DNA of 37,886 bases from Rhodospirillaceae bacterium (GCA_002687515.1 NZAK01000154.1:1-37886); one strand, 5' to 3'. Positions 24,721-35,403 are shown, counted from the first letter of the stretch. The notes: a model not told the origin generated them from the sequence alone. A program made the numbers and translations.

Positions 24721-26037
24721 CTAATCCATGGTGCCGGGCAGGTAGAGCGAGATTTGCGGGAAGGCGATGAGCAGGGCGACGATCACCACTTCGCAAGCCA
24801 GGAACCAGGCGACGCCCCGGAAAATGGTCTCCAGCGGGATGGAATCGCCGACCACGCTCTTGATCACATAGACGTTGAAGCCGACCGGCGGGGTGAGCAG
24901 CCCGATCTCCAGGTACTTGACCACCAACACGCCGAGCCAGATGAGGTCCAGGTCGAGCGCCTCGAACATGGGCAGCAAAACCGGCAGGGTCAGCAAAAGC
25001 AGCCCAAGAGGATCCAGGAACATGCCGAGAAAGATGTAAACCCCCGACATGGCCAGGACCAGGATTAGCGGGTTCAAAGCCCAATCGCCCATCAGGCCGC
25101 CGAGATAGTAGGGCAGGCCGGTAAGCGCCAGGAACTTGGAATAGACCACCGCGCCCATGGCCACGAAGAATATCTGCGCCGTCGCTCCGATGGCTTCCAT
25201 CAGGCTGTCGCGGAAGACCTCCATGTTCAGGCGGCCCTGGATGAAGGCGATGACCAGGGCGAGGAAGGCGCCGGCCGCACCGGCTTCGGTGGGCGTGAAA
25301 ATGCCGCCATAAAGCCCGCCGATAATGCCGACGATGAGCACCACGATGGGCCACACTTTCATCAGGGATTTCCAGCGGTCGGGCTTGAGCGCCGCGATCT
25401 CGTCCTGATTGAGGGGCGGCGCAATGGCCGGATTGATCTTGGCGCGGGCGATGATCATGATCGTGTAGACGGCCGCCGTCAGCAGGCCGGGGAAGACCCC
25501 GGCGATGAGCAGTTTGACGATGGAGACCTCGGCGAAGATGCCATAGAGCACGAACAGGATGGAGGGCGGGATCAGGGATCCCAGCGTGCCGGCGCTGGCC
25601 ACCACGCCCGTCGCTAGGGCCTTGTCGTAACCGTGGCGCAGCATTTCGGGAATGGCGATGCGCCCCATCGCCGCCGCTGTCGCGACCGACGAGCCCGACG
25701 CCGCGGCGAAGGCCGCGCAGGCCATGTTGGTGGCCACGGCGAGGCCGCCGGGCAGCGCGCTGAACCACAACCGCGCGGCGACGAACAGGGATTTGCTGAT
25801 GCCCGAATTATGGGCGATGGAGCCCATGAGCAGGAACATGGGAATGGCGGTCAGCGTCCAGCTCGCGGAAAACTCGTAGGGCGTGTCCTTGATGACCCCG
25901 ATCGCCACATCCACGTCGCGCAGCAAGATGATGCCCCCGAGCCCGATCCCACCCAGCGCCACGCCGATGGGAAAACGGACGGCGATCAAGACGAGAACCA
26001 AGGCGAGGCTCGAAAACCCTAAGACCAATGGTGACAT
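24721..26037 (-). CDS. TRAP transporter large permease (DctM family)
   Basis: The 438-residue inner-membrane protein has about twelve hydrophobic helices and family motifs such as FPIGVALGGIGL near residue 24, AAASGSSVATAAAMG near 116, SLIPPSILFVLYG near 154, and the TPTEAGAAGAFLALVI segment near 252. It is the channel subunit of a sodium-driven TRAP importer. GGGAGA precedes its ATG. The small permease gene ends 15 bases upstream and the binding protein lies further upstream on the same strand, so the system is complete. Confidence 0.94.
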   Translation of the reverse strand: MSPLVLGFSSLALVLVLIAVRFPIGVALGGIGLGGIILLRDVDVAIGVIKDTPYEFSASWTLTAIPMFLLMGSIAHNSGISKSLFVAARLWFSALPGGLAVATNMACAAFAAASGSSVATAAAMGRIAIPEMLRHGYDKALATGVVASAGTLGSLIPPSILFVLYGIFAEVSIVKLLIAGVFPGLLTAAVYTIMIIARAKINPAIAPPLNQDEIAALKPDRWKSLMKVWPIVVLIVGIIGGLYGGIFTPTEAGAAGAFLALVIAFIQGRLNMEVFRDSLMEAIGATAQIFFVAMGAVVYSKFLALTGLPYYLGGLMGDWALNPLILVLAMSGVYIFLGMFLDPLGLLLLTLPVLLPMFEALDLDLIWLGVLVVKYLEIGLLTPPVGFNVYVIKSVVGDSIPLETIFRGVAWFLACEVVIVALLIAFPQISLYLPGTMD

Positions 26038-26052
26038 GTTATCTCCCGCGCC

Positions 26053-26550
26053 TTAGGCCTCGGCGGCCTTGCGATAATCGCGCACGCTCCTGAGCGCCAG
26101 ATAGAAGGCCATTATCCAGAAACTGAGGGGCAGCAACCAACGGCTCGGCCAGACCCAGAAATACCCGGCGCCGAGCTCGCCGAGCTCGCCCTCATGGGTC
26201 ATCTCGATGGCGACCTCGGTGGTGTACCAGGCGAACACGAGCATGTAGATCATGGTGATGACATTGATCACGGCGTCGATGCGCAGGATGCGGCCGGGGG
26301 CCAGGTTGCGGGTGAACAGCTCGACGATGATCTGTCCGTCGCCCCGCGACACATGGGCCAGCGGCAGATAGGCCACCGCGACCATGTAATAACTCGACGC
26401 CACCTCGATGGTGCCGATAAGCGGATGGTTGAACAGAACCCGCCCGGTCACGTCGAGCGTGATATGGGCCATCATCAGGAAGCCGACGAAGCATGCCAGC
26501 CACATCAAACTGCTGACCGCCTTGTCGATCCCGTCTTCGATCCTGTTCAC
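26053..26550 (-). CDS. TRAP transporter small permease (DctQ family)
   Basis: The 165-residue protein has four hydrophobic helices and the DctQ pattern: RVLFNHPLIGTIEVASSYYM near residue 36 and GQIIVELFTRNL near 70. It forms the membrane module with the DctM subunit. The start codon is GTG at 26550-26548 with GGCGCGG before it; no ATG is available before the first helix. It stands 154 bases downstream of the binding-protein gene. Confidence 0.88.
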   Translation of the reverse strand: MNRIEDGIDKAVSSLMWLACFVGFLMMAHITLDVTGRVLFNHPLIGTIEVASSYYMVAVAYLPLAHVSRGDGQIIVELFTRNLAPGRILRIDAVINVITMIYMLVFAWYTTEVAIEMTHEGELGELGAGYFWVWPSRWLLPLSFWIMAFYLALRSVRDYRKAAEA

Positions 26551-26704
26551 CCGCGCCTAGCCTCCAAGCTTAGAATCGAGCCGCTTTTGTCCACCGCAGG
26601 GGCAGAGGCTCAGGCCTCCCCCGGGCTTCCGTCATTCTTTCCGGAGCTTCTATCGGCTGGCGTGGGCGCGGGCGGCGTTGGACCACCCGCGCTCACGGCT
26701 CCGC
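26551..26704. other. Gap between TRAP binding-protein and permease genes
   Basis: No gene is seen. A short stem (GAGGC at 26605-26609, GCCTC at 26614-26618) is the only local symmetry and has no T-run, so no clear terminator. Gaps here often allow the binding protein to be expressed at a higher level than the permeases, but nothing in the sequence shows this directly. Confidence 0.3.
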
Positions 26705-27823
26705 TTACAGTTTGCTGAGATCGACCTTGTCGTAAATCTCGCGCTTCAGCGCCGCCTCGAACTTGGCGACGTCGAGACCGACTTCCTTGGAAATCTTCTT
26801 CCACTTGACCCGCGCCTTGTCCAGCGCGTCGAGGATGGCAGCCGGGTCCTTGACGCCCCAGCCCGTGGCGCGCTTGATGTTGCGCCCCCGCTGCGCCTTT
26901 TCGTGCGCGGCGAACAGCTTGGCGAAACCGGGCCCCGCCTTGTGTATGGTGACCCCGACCCCCTTGGCGTCTTTGATAATCGCCCGTTCACGCATGATGT
27001 AGGCGTTTATGGCCGATTCGGCCACCACCCGGGGCATCCATTTGAGGTGGATCTTCTGTTGCGCTTCGGTCATCTTTTTCCAGGTCTTGCGGTTGATGGT
27101 AAAGGACCCGGGCGGGCCGACCATGCCCAGCGGGTATTCGAGAAGATGCTTGGCGACGTCCCGATAGCCGTAGGACTTGAGCCACGCGGCCGAGCCCAGC
27201 ACGCAATCGATGCCGCCGCGCTGTAGCGCCGTGGTCGCTTCCGCCGGCGTGATGTTGACCGGAATTCCGCCGCCGTTCTTGATCAGGATCGCGCCGCCGC
27301 CGGTGGAACGCACCTTCTTGCCCTTAAGCTCGGCAAGCGTGCTCACCTTTCTCCGGCACATCAGCCTGAACGGCGTCGTCGCGTAACCGGCCAGGAAGAC
27401 CGCGTTGTTCCTCTTGTACTCTGCCCGACACGAGGGGCAATGCAATATGTCCGTTTCGACGAAGGCACCGGTCGCCCCGACCACATCCCAGCCGCCGACC
27501 AAGGTGCTGAAAATCAAGGCGGTGGAGGGCGTGCTCTTCACCGCGTAGAGCGCGATGTCCAGCCCGGCATCGACCAGCCCGTCCTTGACCCCGGCCAGCG
27601 TGTTCTTGCCCTTCACCAATTGGCCGCCGGCGACCAGCTTCCATTTGATGGCGCCGTTGGTGTCCTTTTCGATGCCCTTGAACGCAGGGGGCAAGGCGTC
27701 CATGTTGATGCCGTGTTTCGGGCTCAGCCAGGAACCATAAACCAAATCGCGGGCCTGGACATTGGTTACCGCCAGCAACGCAACAGCGCCCGCGGCAAAG
27801 AATAGAAATCTAAGATGTTTCAT
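26705..27823 (-). CDS. TRAP transporter substrate-binding protein (DctP family)
   Basis: The 372-residue periplasmic protein starts with a clear signal peptide (hydrophobic core FFAAGAVALLAVT, likely cleavage after NVQA near residue 24). The DctP fold shows in GKKVRSTGGG with the binding-site arginine near residue 172, the PAEATTALQRGGIDCV segment near 195 and VGPPGSFTINRKTW near 235. The mature chain has a CPSC motif at C129-C132, unusual for this family and able to form a disulfide, and C156 nearby. GGGAGA precedes the ATG. The gene is the first of the TRAP unit and diverges from the nitroreductase gene. The ligand is unknown; context suggests an aromatic or other carboxylate. Confidence 0.9.
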   Translation of the reverse strand: MKHLRFLFFAAGAVALLAVTNVQARDLVYGSWLSPKHGINMDALPPAFKGIEKDTNGAIKWKLVAGGQLVKGKNTLAGVKDGLVDAGLDIALYAVKSTPSTALIFSTLVGGWDVVGATGAFVETDILHCPSCRAEYKRNNAVFLAGYATTPFRLMCRRKVSTLAELKGKKVRSTGGGAILIKNGGGIPVNITPAEATTALQRGGIDCVLGSAAWLKSYGYRDVAKHLLEYPLGMVGPPGSFTINRKTWKKMTEAQQKIHLKWMPRVVAESAINAYIMRERAIIKDAKGVGVTIHKAGPGFAKLFAAHEKAQRGRNIKRATGWGVKDPAAILDALDKARVKWKKISKEVGLDVAKFEAALKREIYDKVDLSKL

Positions 27824-28035
27824 GATTTTGTCTCCCTGGAATTTCGAAATTATCGGGGGCAGTGTAACAACTTCTTGTGAGAATGAAACCGCCGAATTGG
27901 TATTTAACTATTTTATTTGTGCCTATTCGGCGCAAACATTCGCGGGAAATACCGTCTGCATTAATCGTTGCCCGCGAAGCACTCATTTGGCAATCTTTGA
28001 GCAGCGCGGACATCAAACCGAAGGAGAGCAACGCG

Positions 28036-28764
28036 ATGACCAGCAATGCGACGCCCGAATACCTGGCGCTGACCGGTATCTTGCAGGCGCGGCGCTCGAT
28101 CCGCAAATTCCGGCCCGAACCGATCGATGACGACACCGTCCGGCTTTTGGCCGACGCCGCCCGCTTCACGCCGGCCGCCGGCAACGCCCAGCCCTGGGAC
28201 CTGATCATCGTCCGCGATCCCGAAACCAAGCGCAAATTCGGCGATATCTATGTCGAGCAACTTCGCCAGAAGAACCGCCTGGAAATGACCCGCGACGCCG
28301 ATATCCGCTTTTTCGGCGATCAGCCGCCGGAGCCCAAGGCCGGTTTCGTCGATGCCGGCCTGCTGATCGTGGTCATCGGCGATCCGCGCCTGATCGACGC
28401 CTACCCGCTCCGCACCAAGATCGACAAGGGTGCCCAGCATATCGTTTCCAGCCTCGCCAATATCGTCGTCACCCTGCATTACACCGCCGCCGCCCTCGGT
28501 CTCGGCTCGCAATATCTTTCCGACACCGGGTCGCCGGAGATGGAGATCATGCTGCGCGACCTGCTGGGTTTTCCCGAACCCTTGCGCGCCTACGAAACCG
28601 TCTGCATCGGCCACGCCGACACCAAACCGTCGAGCCGCTTCGTCAAGGAAACCGACGAGATCGTGCATTTCGAGCGCTTCGATCAAAGCCGGAGCAAGAC
28701 CGATGCCGAGATCCGGCAATTCATCATCGACAAGCTGCGGCCGAGTTTTAAGAAGGTTTTGTAA
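28036..28764 (+). CDS. Nitroreductase family protein (FMN-dependent)
   Basis: The 242-residue protein has the nitroreductase fold signatures: ARRSIRKFRPEPI near residue 16 for phosphate and FMN contact, AGNAQPWDLIIV near 46, and ALGLGSQYLSD near 155 for the flavin site. Such enzymes reduce nitroaromatics, quinones or enone groups with NAD(P)H, or catalyse dehydrogenation. I place the start at the ATG at 28036, with AAGGAG ten bases before, and not at an in-frame upstream ATG at 27877 that would add 53 unrelated residues. It diverges from the TRAP operon over a 212-base AT-rich gap. Confidence 0.88.
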   Translation: MTSNATPEYLALTGILQARRSIRKFRPEPIDDDTVRLLADAARFTPAAGNAQPWDLIIVRDPETKRKFGDIYVEQLRQKNRLEMTRDADIRFFGDQPPEPKAGFVDAGLLIVVIGDPRLIDAYPLRTKIDKGAQHIVSSLANIVVTLHYTAAALGLGSQYLSDTGSPEMEIMLRDLLGFPEPLRAYETVCIGHADTKPSSRFVKETDEIVHFERFDQSRSKTDAEIRQFIIDKLRPSFKKVL

Positions 28765-28818
28765 CTGGGGATTGTATATCATAACGGTATTTCGTGCGAC
28801 ACTCGGCGGTGAAAATGG

Positions 28819-28860
28819 TATAGGGATTTATAGGGATTGATATGGTTTTGTATGGTTTTA
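28819..28860. repeat. Short 10-base-period tandem repeat
   Basis: Two exact TATAGGGATT units (28819-28838) and two near-identical TATGGTTTTR units (28841-28860) separated by GA. They may mark the footprint of a recombination event or a protein-binding array in helical phase; neither can be shown. Confidence 0.55.
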
Positions 28861-29028
28861 TGGGGGTAAAACGGCGCAAATCACCGCTCCGACGCCGCGC
28901 CCAACGGCCTAAAATTTCATATTCACAATGATTAAGAAGCGGGCCGCATTATAGAACAAAAAGGGTACAATTGCAAGGAATTTTAACTTGAAAGGCCTGT
29001 TTTCGACGGCAAAGCAGACCAATTTAAT

Positions 29029-29058
29029 TTGCCTAAGAAATTAAATTCGACTTATATA
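29029..29058 (+). promoter_or_regulatory. Putative sigma-70 promoter for the DoxX gene
   Basis: TTGCCT (29029-29034) and TATATA (29053-29058) are 18 bases apart, 36 bases before the ATG. The AGGAGG ribosome-binding sequence at about 29083-29088 is nearly ideal, which suggests efficient translation. Confidence 0.4.
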
Positions 29059-29093
29059 ACCACCTCAAAAGATCAAATGAACAGGAGGCTACT

Positions 29094-29579
29094 ATGAATG
29101 ATCAGATTGATCGATCAGGTCTTTATATTCCGGGTCTTGGAGGAATTTACGACAGCCTCTCGGATTTGGCATATCCGATTCTACGCATTGCCATGGGCGC
29201 CTGGTACATTCCCCATGGCTGGGTGAAAATCATCGGCGGCGGGGTGGCAAAATATAATGACGCAGGTGCGCTCGTCGGCGGAACCGCCGGATTCATGGCG
29301 AAAATGAATTTTCCCATCCCCGAAGTATTAGCCTGGTATATCGGGCTTCTCGAACTGGTCGGCGGTGCTCTGCTGGTTCTCGGCCTGTTGACCCGTCTGG
29401 TCGCCATCCAATATGTCGGATTTATGCTCGTTGCCGCCATTTTCGTTCATAAAGCCAACTGGTTTTGGACCGGGCGGGGCATGGAAATGCCGCTTTTGCT
29501 GTTGGTGATCGCCGTCGTGCTCTTCATCAGGGGCGGTGGAAATTTGTCCATAGACAAATCGATGTCCAAGGAGTTTTAA
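29094..29579 (+). CDS. DoxX family membrane protein
   Basis: The 161-residue protein has four hydrophobic helices and the DoxX pattern: LRIAMGAWYIPHGWVKII near residue 30, the ELVGGALLVLGLLTRLVA helix near 86, and MLVAAIFVHKANWFW near 110. Family members are small inner-membrane proteins, some linked to thiosulfate:quinone oxidation or to oxidative stress, many of unknown role. AGGAGG precedes the ATG and a strong hairpin follows the stop, so the gene is a single-gene unit. Confidence 0.87.
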   Translation: MNDQIDRSGLYIPGLGGIYDSLSDLAYPILRIAMGAWYIPHGWVKIIGGGVAKYNDAGALVGGTAGFMAKMNFPIPEVLAWYIGLLELVGGALLVLGLLTRLVAIQYVGFMLVAAIFVHKANWFWTGRGMEMPLLLLVIAVVLFIRGGGNLSIDKSMSKEF

Positions 29580-29884
29580 GCGGAACTTGAGATAGGCACA
29601 TTGAATGTCTTCGAAAACCGGGCACCATTTTTCGAATATGGTGTCCGGTTTTCCGTATCAGCCATTTGAATAAGGGATCATGGGGGCGAAAACGGACGCA
29701 GCCCGCCACGGAATTTACTGGGGATGGCCGGGCCCGGCCTGCGCAGCCGAAGCGGCTGCTTCGGCGGAGTATGCTTGGCCAGCCGGGCGTCGATCTAGCT
29801 CGGACCTTACAGCGCCACTGTCATGTCCGGACTTGATGTTTAGACCGGAGCCATGGTTGACGCCTGTTCCGGGCCTATCAAACC
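29580..29884. other. Intergenic region with terminator hairpin and GC-rich palindromes
   Basis: No gene is supported. After the terminator at 29614-29652 come a 14-base perfect palindrome GGCCGGGCCCGGCC (29726-29739) and an 8-base-arm hairpin, GCCGAAGC at 29746-29753 with GCTTCGGC at 29758-29765. The two genes around it converge, so these stems could help end transcription from either side. Confidence 0.5.
29614..29652 (+). terminator. Rho-independent terminator after the DoxX gene
   Basis: AAAACCGGGCACCAT (29614-29628) pairs with ATGGTGTCCGGTTTT (29638-29652) over 15 bases with one G-T wobble and a 9-base loop. The stem is flanked by AAAA and TTTT, so it could work in both directions. It begins 35 bases after the DoxX stop. 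Confidence 0.75.
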
Positions 29885-30313
29885 CTAATAGCGCACCTCG
29901 ATCTCGATCGCCAGCCCCCTCGGCGGCAGCGTCACCGCCGCCCGATCGAAACCGGGCGGGCCGAAAAATACCGGGGCATCGCGGGAAAAACCGTAGCCTT
30001 CCTTGGGGATGCCGAAAATATAGCTGTCCATTTGCTGGTTGCCGTTTTCGTCGTGGTGCATGGCGACGGCGTAGCGGCCGGGCTCGAGGCCGGTGAAGCG
30101 CACGGTGAGGGCGACGGCGCGCGCCGGCACATCGCGGGATTTCAGTTCCTCGCCTTCCGGAAACTCGCTCGCCTTATCGAAAATGGCGAGGCGCACCAGG
30201 CCGTCGGCATTGCGCAGGCCAGTAACGGCGATGGTCAGATCGGCGGCCAGGGCGGGGCCCAGCGGGATAAGCACCAAAAATATCGTGGCCAACAGAAGCG
30301 CGCGCGCGAACAT
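29885..30313 (-). CDS. DUF2141 family secreted protein
   Basis: The 142-residue protein begins with a signal peptide (MFARALLLATIFLVLI, likely cleavage after GPALA). The mature part is a beta-sandwich of the DUF2141 family: GLRNADGLVRLAIFD, LEPGRYAVAMHHDENGNQ and FGIPKEGYGFSRDA are the family blocks. The family is periplasmic and of unknown function. The ATG at 30313 is used; a TTG six codons upstream is less likely. It lies about 65 bases after atpC in the same direction and may be read from the atp message. Confidence 0.85.
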   Translation of the reverse strand: MFARALLLATIFLVLIPLGPALAADLTIAVTGLRNADGLVRLAIFDKASEFPEGEELKSRDVPARAVALTVRFTGLEPGRYAVAMHHDENGNQQMDSYIFGIPKEGYGFSRDAPVFFGPPGFDRAAVTLPPRGLAIEIEVRY

Positions 30314-30378
30314 CGGCGAACGGTGGCGCAAATTAATTAATGAAGAAAAAACGTGCCCGCCGGACCGCCGGCAGAATG

Positions 30379-30804
30379 TTATCCCCCGGCGCGCATTTCC
30401 ACCGCCTTGATCATCGCTTCGGCGGTGCGCAGTTCGGTTTCGGCGGCGGCGCGGGCATCGTCCTCGGCGGCGCGATAAGCTTCCTCGGCGGCGGCGAGGC
30501 GGGCTCGCGCATCCTCGGCGGAGATTTCGTTCATCGGCGTGACGCCGCCGGCCAGCACGGTGCAGCGTTCGGGGGTTGCCTCGGCAAAACCGCTTTCGAC
30601 GAACAGGCTTTGTTCGATGGCGCCGTCCTGGTGGATGTCGATCAGGCCGGCGCGCAGCGTGGTCAGCAGCGGCGTGTGCCCCGGCAACACGCCGAAATCG
30701 CCCTCGGCGCCCGGCACCACGACCATATCGGCCTCTTCCGAAACCGCCAGTTCGGTCGGCGTTACCAGATCGAAAGCCACCTTGCCAATGCCGCTATCGG
30801 CCAT
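30379..30804 (-). CDS. atpC: ATP synthase F1 subunit epsilon
   Basis: The 141-residue epsilon subunit has the N-terminal beta-sandwich (KVAFDLVTPTELAVSEEADMVVVPGAEGDFGVLPGHTP is the diagnostic stretch, seen from residue 8) and a C-terminal helical hairpin rich in alanine and glutamate. It sits on the rotor and regulates ATP hydrolysis. Two ATG codons lie in a row; the second (30804) has the better distance to AAGGA. It follows atpD by 24 bases and is the last gene of the operon. Confidence 0.95.
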   Translation of the reverse strand: MADSGIGKVAFDLVTPTELAVSEEADMVVVPGAEGDFGVLPGHTPLLTTLRAGLIDIHQDGAIEQSLFVESGFAEATPERCTVLAGGVTPMNEISAEDARARLAAAEEAYRAAEDDARAAAETELRTAEAMIKAVEMRAGG

Positions 30805-30828
30805 CATCCAGTCCTTTCAAGCCGCTGT

Positions 30829-32259
<1,431 letters not shown>

Positions 32260-32314
32260 CTACTCCTTGGTTTCGCCGCCGGCTTTCATTGTCCGGGCGG
32301 CGCATAAATTCAAT

Positions 32315-33226
32315 TCACTTCAGCGCCTCGGCGCCGGATATGATCTCGATCAGCTCGCTGGTGATCTGCGCTTGCCGCGTGCGGTTGAAGGTCATGGTCA
32401 GATTGTCGATCATTTCACCGGCGTTGCGGGTTGCGTTGTCCATGGCGGTCATGCGCGCGCCGTGCTCCGACGCGCTGCTTTCCAGAAGGGCGCGGAAAAT
32501 CTGGGTGTCCAGATTGGCGGGCAGCAGACTGTCCAGAATGTCGGTCTGCGACGGCTCGTACTCATAAGACGCTTCCGGGGCGCCGCCACCGGCTCCTTGC
32601 GAGGCATCTTCGCCGCCCTCCGGGGTGTCGGCGATGGCCACCGGAATCACCTGTTGCGGCGTCACCACCTGGGTCATGGCCGAGACGAAACGGTTGAAGA
32701 TGACCGTGCAGACATCGAATTCGCCTTCGTCCAGGAACGCGCGCACGCGGGCCGCGACGGTTTGCGCTTCTTCCAATTGCACCACCGAGCGCCCGATACC
32801 GGTGAAGGTTTCGATTATTTTGTCGCCATGATCGCGGCGCAGGATATCGCGCGCCTTGCGCCCGACTGAGAGCAGCTTGACCGTCTTGCCCTCGTCTTCC
32901 AGCCGTTCGATACGCCGGCGCGTTTCGCGGATGATGGAGGCGTTGAAGCCGCCGCAAAGGCCACGGTCGGAGGTCACCGGGACCAGCAAATGGGTATCCT
33001 CGGCGCCGCTGCCGGCAAGCAGCGCCGGCGCGCCCTCGCCTACGCCGGTGCCGGCGAGGATGGATGCGATCATGCGCTGCATGCGGTCGGCATAGGGGCG
33101 CGCCGCTTCCGCCGCCCCCTGCGCCCGGCGCAAACGGCTGGCCGCCACCATTTTCATGGCCGAGGTGATCTTCTGCGTCGATTTGACGCTCGAGATCCGG
33201 GTTTTGAGCTCTTTAAGGCCGGCCAT
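32315..33226 (-). CDS. atpG: ATP synthase F1 subunit gamma
   Basis: The 303-residue central-stalk subunit begins [20 protein letters not shown], has the [18 protein letters not shown] motif near residue 82 and ends in the [20 protein letters not shown] coiled-coil helix. An insertion of about 15 residues rich in Gly, Glu and Ala (near residue 200) precedes the [13 protein letters not shown] region, which is longer than in E. coli. The gene is 61 bases upstream of atpD. Confidence 0.97.
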   Translation of the reverse strand: MAGLKELKTRISSVKSTQKITSAMKMVAASRLRRAQGAAEAARPYADRMQRMIASILAGTGVGEGAPALLAGSGAEDTHLLVPVTSDRGLCGGFNASIIRETRRRIERLEDEGKTVKLLSVGRKARDILRRDHGDKIIETFTGIGRSVVQLEEAQTVAARVRAFLDEGEFDVCTVIFNRFVSAMTQVVTPQQVIPVAIADTPEGGEDASQGAGGGAPEASYEYEPSQTDILDSLLPANLDTQIFRALLESSASEHGARMTAMDNATRNAGEMIDNLTMTFNRTRQAQITSELIEIISGAEALK

Positions 33227-33277
33227 TCCTGGTCGTTCCCATCCCTGTGGTTATAATCACGACTTGCGCCAAGGCCA

Positions 33278-34810
33278 CTACTCGAAAGTCTTGGTGAAAT
33301 CGCCGATGAAGGTCTTCAGCTTTTCCTCGGTGGCGTCCGAAATTTCCTGCTCGGTGCGGATGGCGATCAAGATGTCCTGCCCCTTGTCGCGGATGGCGTC
33401 CATCAACTCCGCTTCATAGCGGGTGACGTCGTTTACCGCGATGCCGTCGACGAAGCCGTTGACGCCGGAAAAGATGGCGACCACCTGTTCCTCCATCGCG
33501 TAGGGCGAAAATTGCCCTTGTTTGAGAAGCTCGGTCAGCCGCGCGCCGCGCGCCAGCAATTGCTGGGTCGCCGGATCGAGATCGGACGCGAACTGGGAGA
33601 AGGCTTCCATTTCCCGGTATTGGGCCAGTTCCAGCTTGATCGAGCCGGCCACCTGTTTCATCGCCTTGACCTGGGCGGCGGAGCCGACGCGGGACACCGA
33701 CAGGCCGACATTCACCGCCGGGCGGATGCCCTTATAGAACAAGTCGGTTTCCAGGAATATCTGGCCGTCGGTGATGGAAATGACGTTGGTCGGAATATAG
33801 GCGGACACGTCGTTTGCCTGGGTCTCGATCACCGGCAGGGCGGTCAGCGAGCCGGCGCCATGATCGTCGTTCATTTTCGCCGCCCGTTCCAGCAGCCGCG
33901 AATGCAGGTAAAAGACATCGCCCGGATAGGCTTCGCGCCCCGGCGGGCGGCGCAGAAGAAGCGACATTTGCCGGTAGGCGATGGCCTGCTTGGTCAAATC
34001 GTCGTAGAAGATCACCGCATGCATGCCGTCGTCGCGGAAATATTCGCCCATGGTGCAGCCGGTATAGGGCGCCAGGAACAAGAGCGGCGCCGGCTCCGAC
34101 GCGGTCGCCGCGACGACGATCGAATATTCCAGCGCGCCGTGCTCTTCCAAAAGCTTGACGAACTGGGCGACCGACGAGCGTTTCTGGCCGACGCTGACAT
34201 AGATGCAATAAAGTTTTTGCGATTCGTCGCTGGCGGCTTCGTTGATGCTTTTCTGGTTGATGATGGTGTCGATGATGATGGCGGTCTTGCCGGTCTGGCG
34301 GTCGCCGATGATCAGTTCGCGCTGGCCGCGGCCGATCGGGATCAGCGTGTCGATCGCCTTGAGCCCGGTTTGCATCGGTTCATGCACCGATTTCCGGGGA
34401 ATGATGCCGGGCGCCTTGACCTCGATCAGCGAACGCTGTTTGGCGTTGATCGGACCCTTGCCGTCGATCGGCTCGCCCAATCCGTCGACGACGCGGCCCA
34501 ATAGCTCCTTGCCCACCGGCACGTCGACGATATCGCCGGTGCGCTTGACCGTATCGCCCTCGCGGATACCGCGGTCGTCGCCGAAAATAACGACACCGAC
34601 ATTGTCCTCTTCCAGGTTCAGGGTCATGCCTTTGACGCCGCCCGGAAATTCGACCATTTCACCGGCCTGCACCTTATCCAGGCCATAGACGCGGGCGATG
34701 CCGTCGCCGACGGTCAGAACCTGTCCGACCTCGGCCACCTCGGCCTCGGTTCCGAAATTCTGAATTTGATCTTTTAGAATTGCGGAGATTTCAGCCGCTC
34801 GGATTTCCAT
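33278..34810 (-). CDS. atpA: ATP synthase F1 subunit alpha
   Basis: The 510-residue nucleotide-binding subunit has Walker A GDRQTGKT at residues 169-176, the [16 protein letters not shown]-terminal helix that contacts delta, the conserved [24 protein letters not shown] region and the C-terminal [17 protein letters not shown] block. Its ATG shares one base with the atpH stop (TAATG), showing translational coupling, and AGGAT lies just before it. Confidence 0.98.
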   Translation of the reverse strand: MEIRAAEISAILKDQIQNFGTEAEVAEVGQVLTVGDGIARVYGLDKVQAGEMVEFPGGVKGMTLNLEEDNVGVVIFGDDRGIREGDTVKRTGDIVDVPVGKELLGRVVDGLGEPIDGKGPINAKQRSLIEVKAPGIIPRKSVHEPMQTGLKAIDTLIPIGRGQRELIIGDRQTGKTAIIIDTIINQKSINEAASDESQKLYCIYVSVGQKRSSVAQFVKLLEEHGALEYSIVVAATASEPAPLLFLAPYTGCTMGEYFRDDGMHAVIFYDDLTKQAIAYRQMSLLLRRPPGREAYPGDVFYLHSRLLERAAKMNDDHGAGSLTALPVIETQANDVSAYIPTNVISITDGQIFLETDLFYKGIRPAVNVGLSVSRVGSAAQVKAMKQVAGSIKLELAQYREMEAFSQFASDLDPATQQLLARGARLTELLKQGQFSPYAMEEQVVAIFSGVNGFVDGIAVNDVTRYEAELMDAIRDKGQDILIAIRTEQEISDATEEKLKTFIGDFTKTFE

Positions 34811-35370
34811 TATCCTGCCCCTCTCATGGCGTTACGCATTTGATTAAGCTTGGTCCGAAGGGACGAATCGACAAGCCGTGATCCGACCCGGACGACGAGT
34901 CCGCCGAGGATCTCGGGATCGACCGATGCCTTGATCGTGACACTGCCGCCGAGCGTGTTTTCGAGCGTCGCCAGAATATCCGCCTGCTGGCGGTCGCTAA
35001 GCGGCGCGGCGCTGGCCACCTCGGCCGTCACTTCACCGCGCCGACCGGCGAGGATGGCAAGGTAACCGTCGATGATATCGGGAAGCGCAAAGAGGCGGCG
35101 GTTGGCCGCCACCACGCCGGCGAATTTACGGGTCAGGTCCGATGCTTCCGCCTTCGCCAGAATGGCGTCCATGGCGGCACCCTGTTCGGTGCGCGAAATT
35201 ACCGGCGAACGCACCATGCGCGTCAGATCACCCGAGCCCTCGATCATTACGCTAAGGGCGCGCAAATCGTCGGCGACTTGATCCAATGCTTTTTCGGATT
35301 CGGCAAGCTCGTACAATGCCGTCGCATAACGCCCGGCCAAACCAGTGGCGCCTGTCGTATCGGATGACAC
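34810..35370 (-). CDS. atpH: ATP synthase F1 subunit delta
   Basis: The 186-residue peripheral-stalk subunit has the delta/OSCP pattern: [16 protein letters not shown] near the start, the [21 protein letters not shown] segment in the middle, and the C-terminal [21 protein letters not shown] block. The start is GTG at 35370-35368 with GAGGAAATATAG before it. It heads the atpHAGDC operon; F0 genes are not in the window, as expected for alphaproteobacteria where they lie apart. Confidence 0.96.
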   Translation of the reverse strand: MSSDTTGATGLAGRYATALYELAESEKALDQVADDLRALSVMIEGSGDLTRMVRSPVISRTEQGAAMDAILAKAEASDLTRKFAGVVAANRRLFALPDIIDGYLAILAGRRGEVTAEVASAAPLSDRQQADILATLENTLGGSVTIKASVDPEILGGLVVRVGSRLVDSSLRTKLNQMRNAMRGAG

Positions 35371-35403
35371 CTATATTTCCTCGGCTCGTGAATCCCCGGC
35401 GAA

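Larger units (their letters stand above)
28765..29093. other. AT-rich intergenic region with 10-base tandem repeats and the doxX promoter
   Basis: No gene is seen in these 329 bases. At 28819-28838 TATAGGGATT occurs twice in tandem, followed by TATGGTTTTG and TATGGTTTTA at 28841-28860, so a 10-base period runs for about 42 bases. Downstream the sequence is AT-rich and leads into a promoter-like pair and a strong ribosome-binding site before the DoxX gene. The region is clearly lower in GC than the genes around it. Confidence 0.5.

Noticed and set aside
28819..28860. Possible CRISPR remnant
   Set aside because: The units are only 10 bases long and lie directly next to each other, without spacers.
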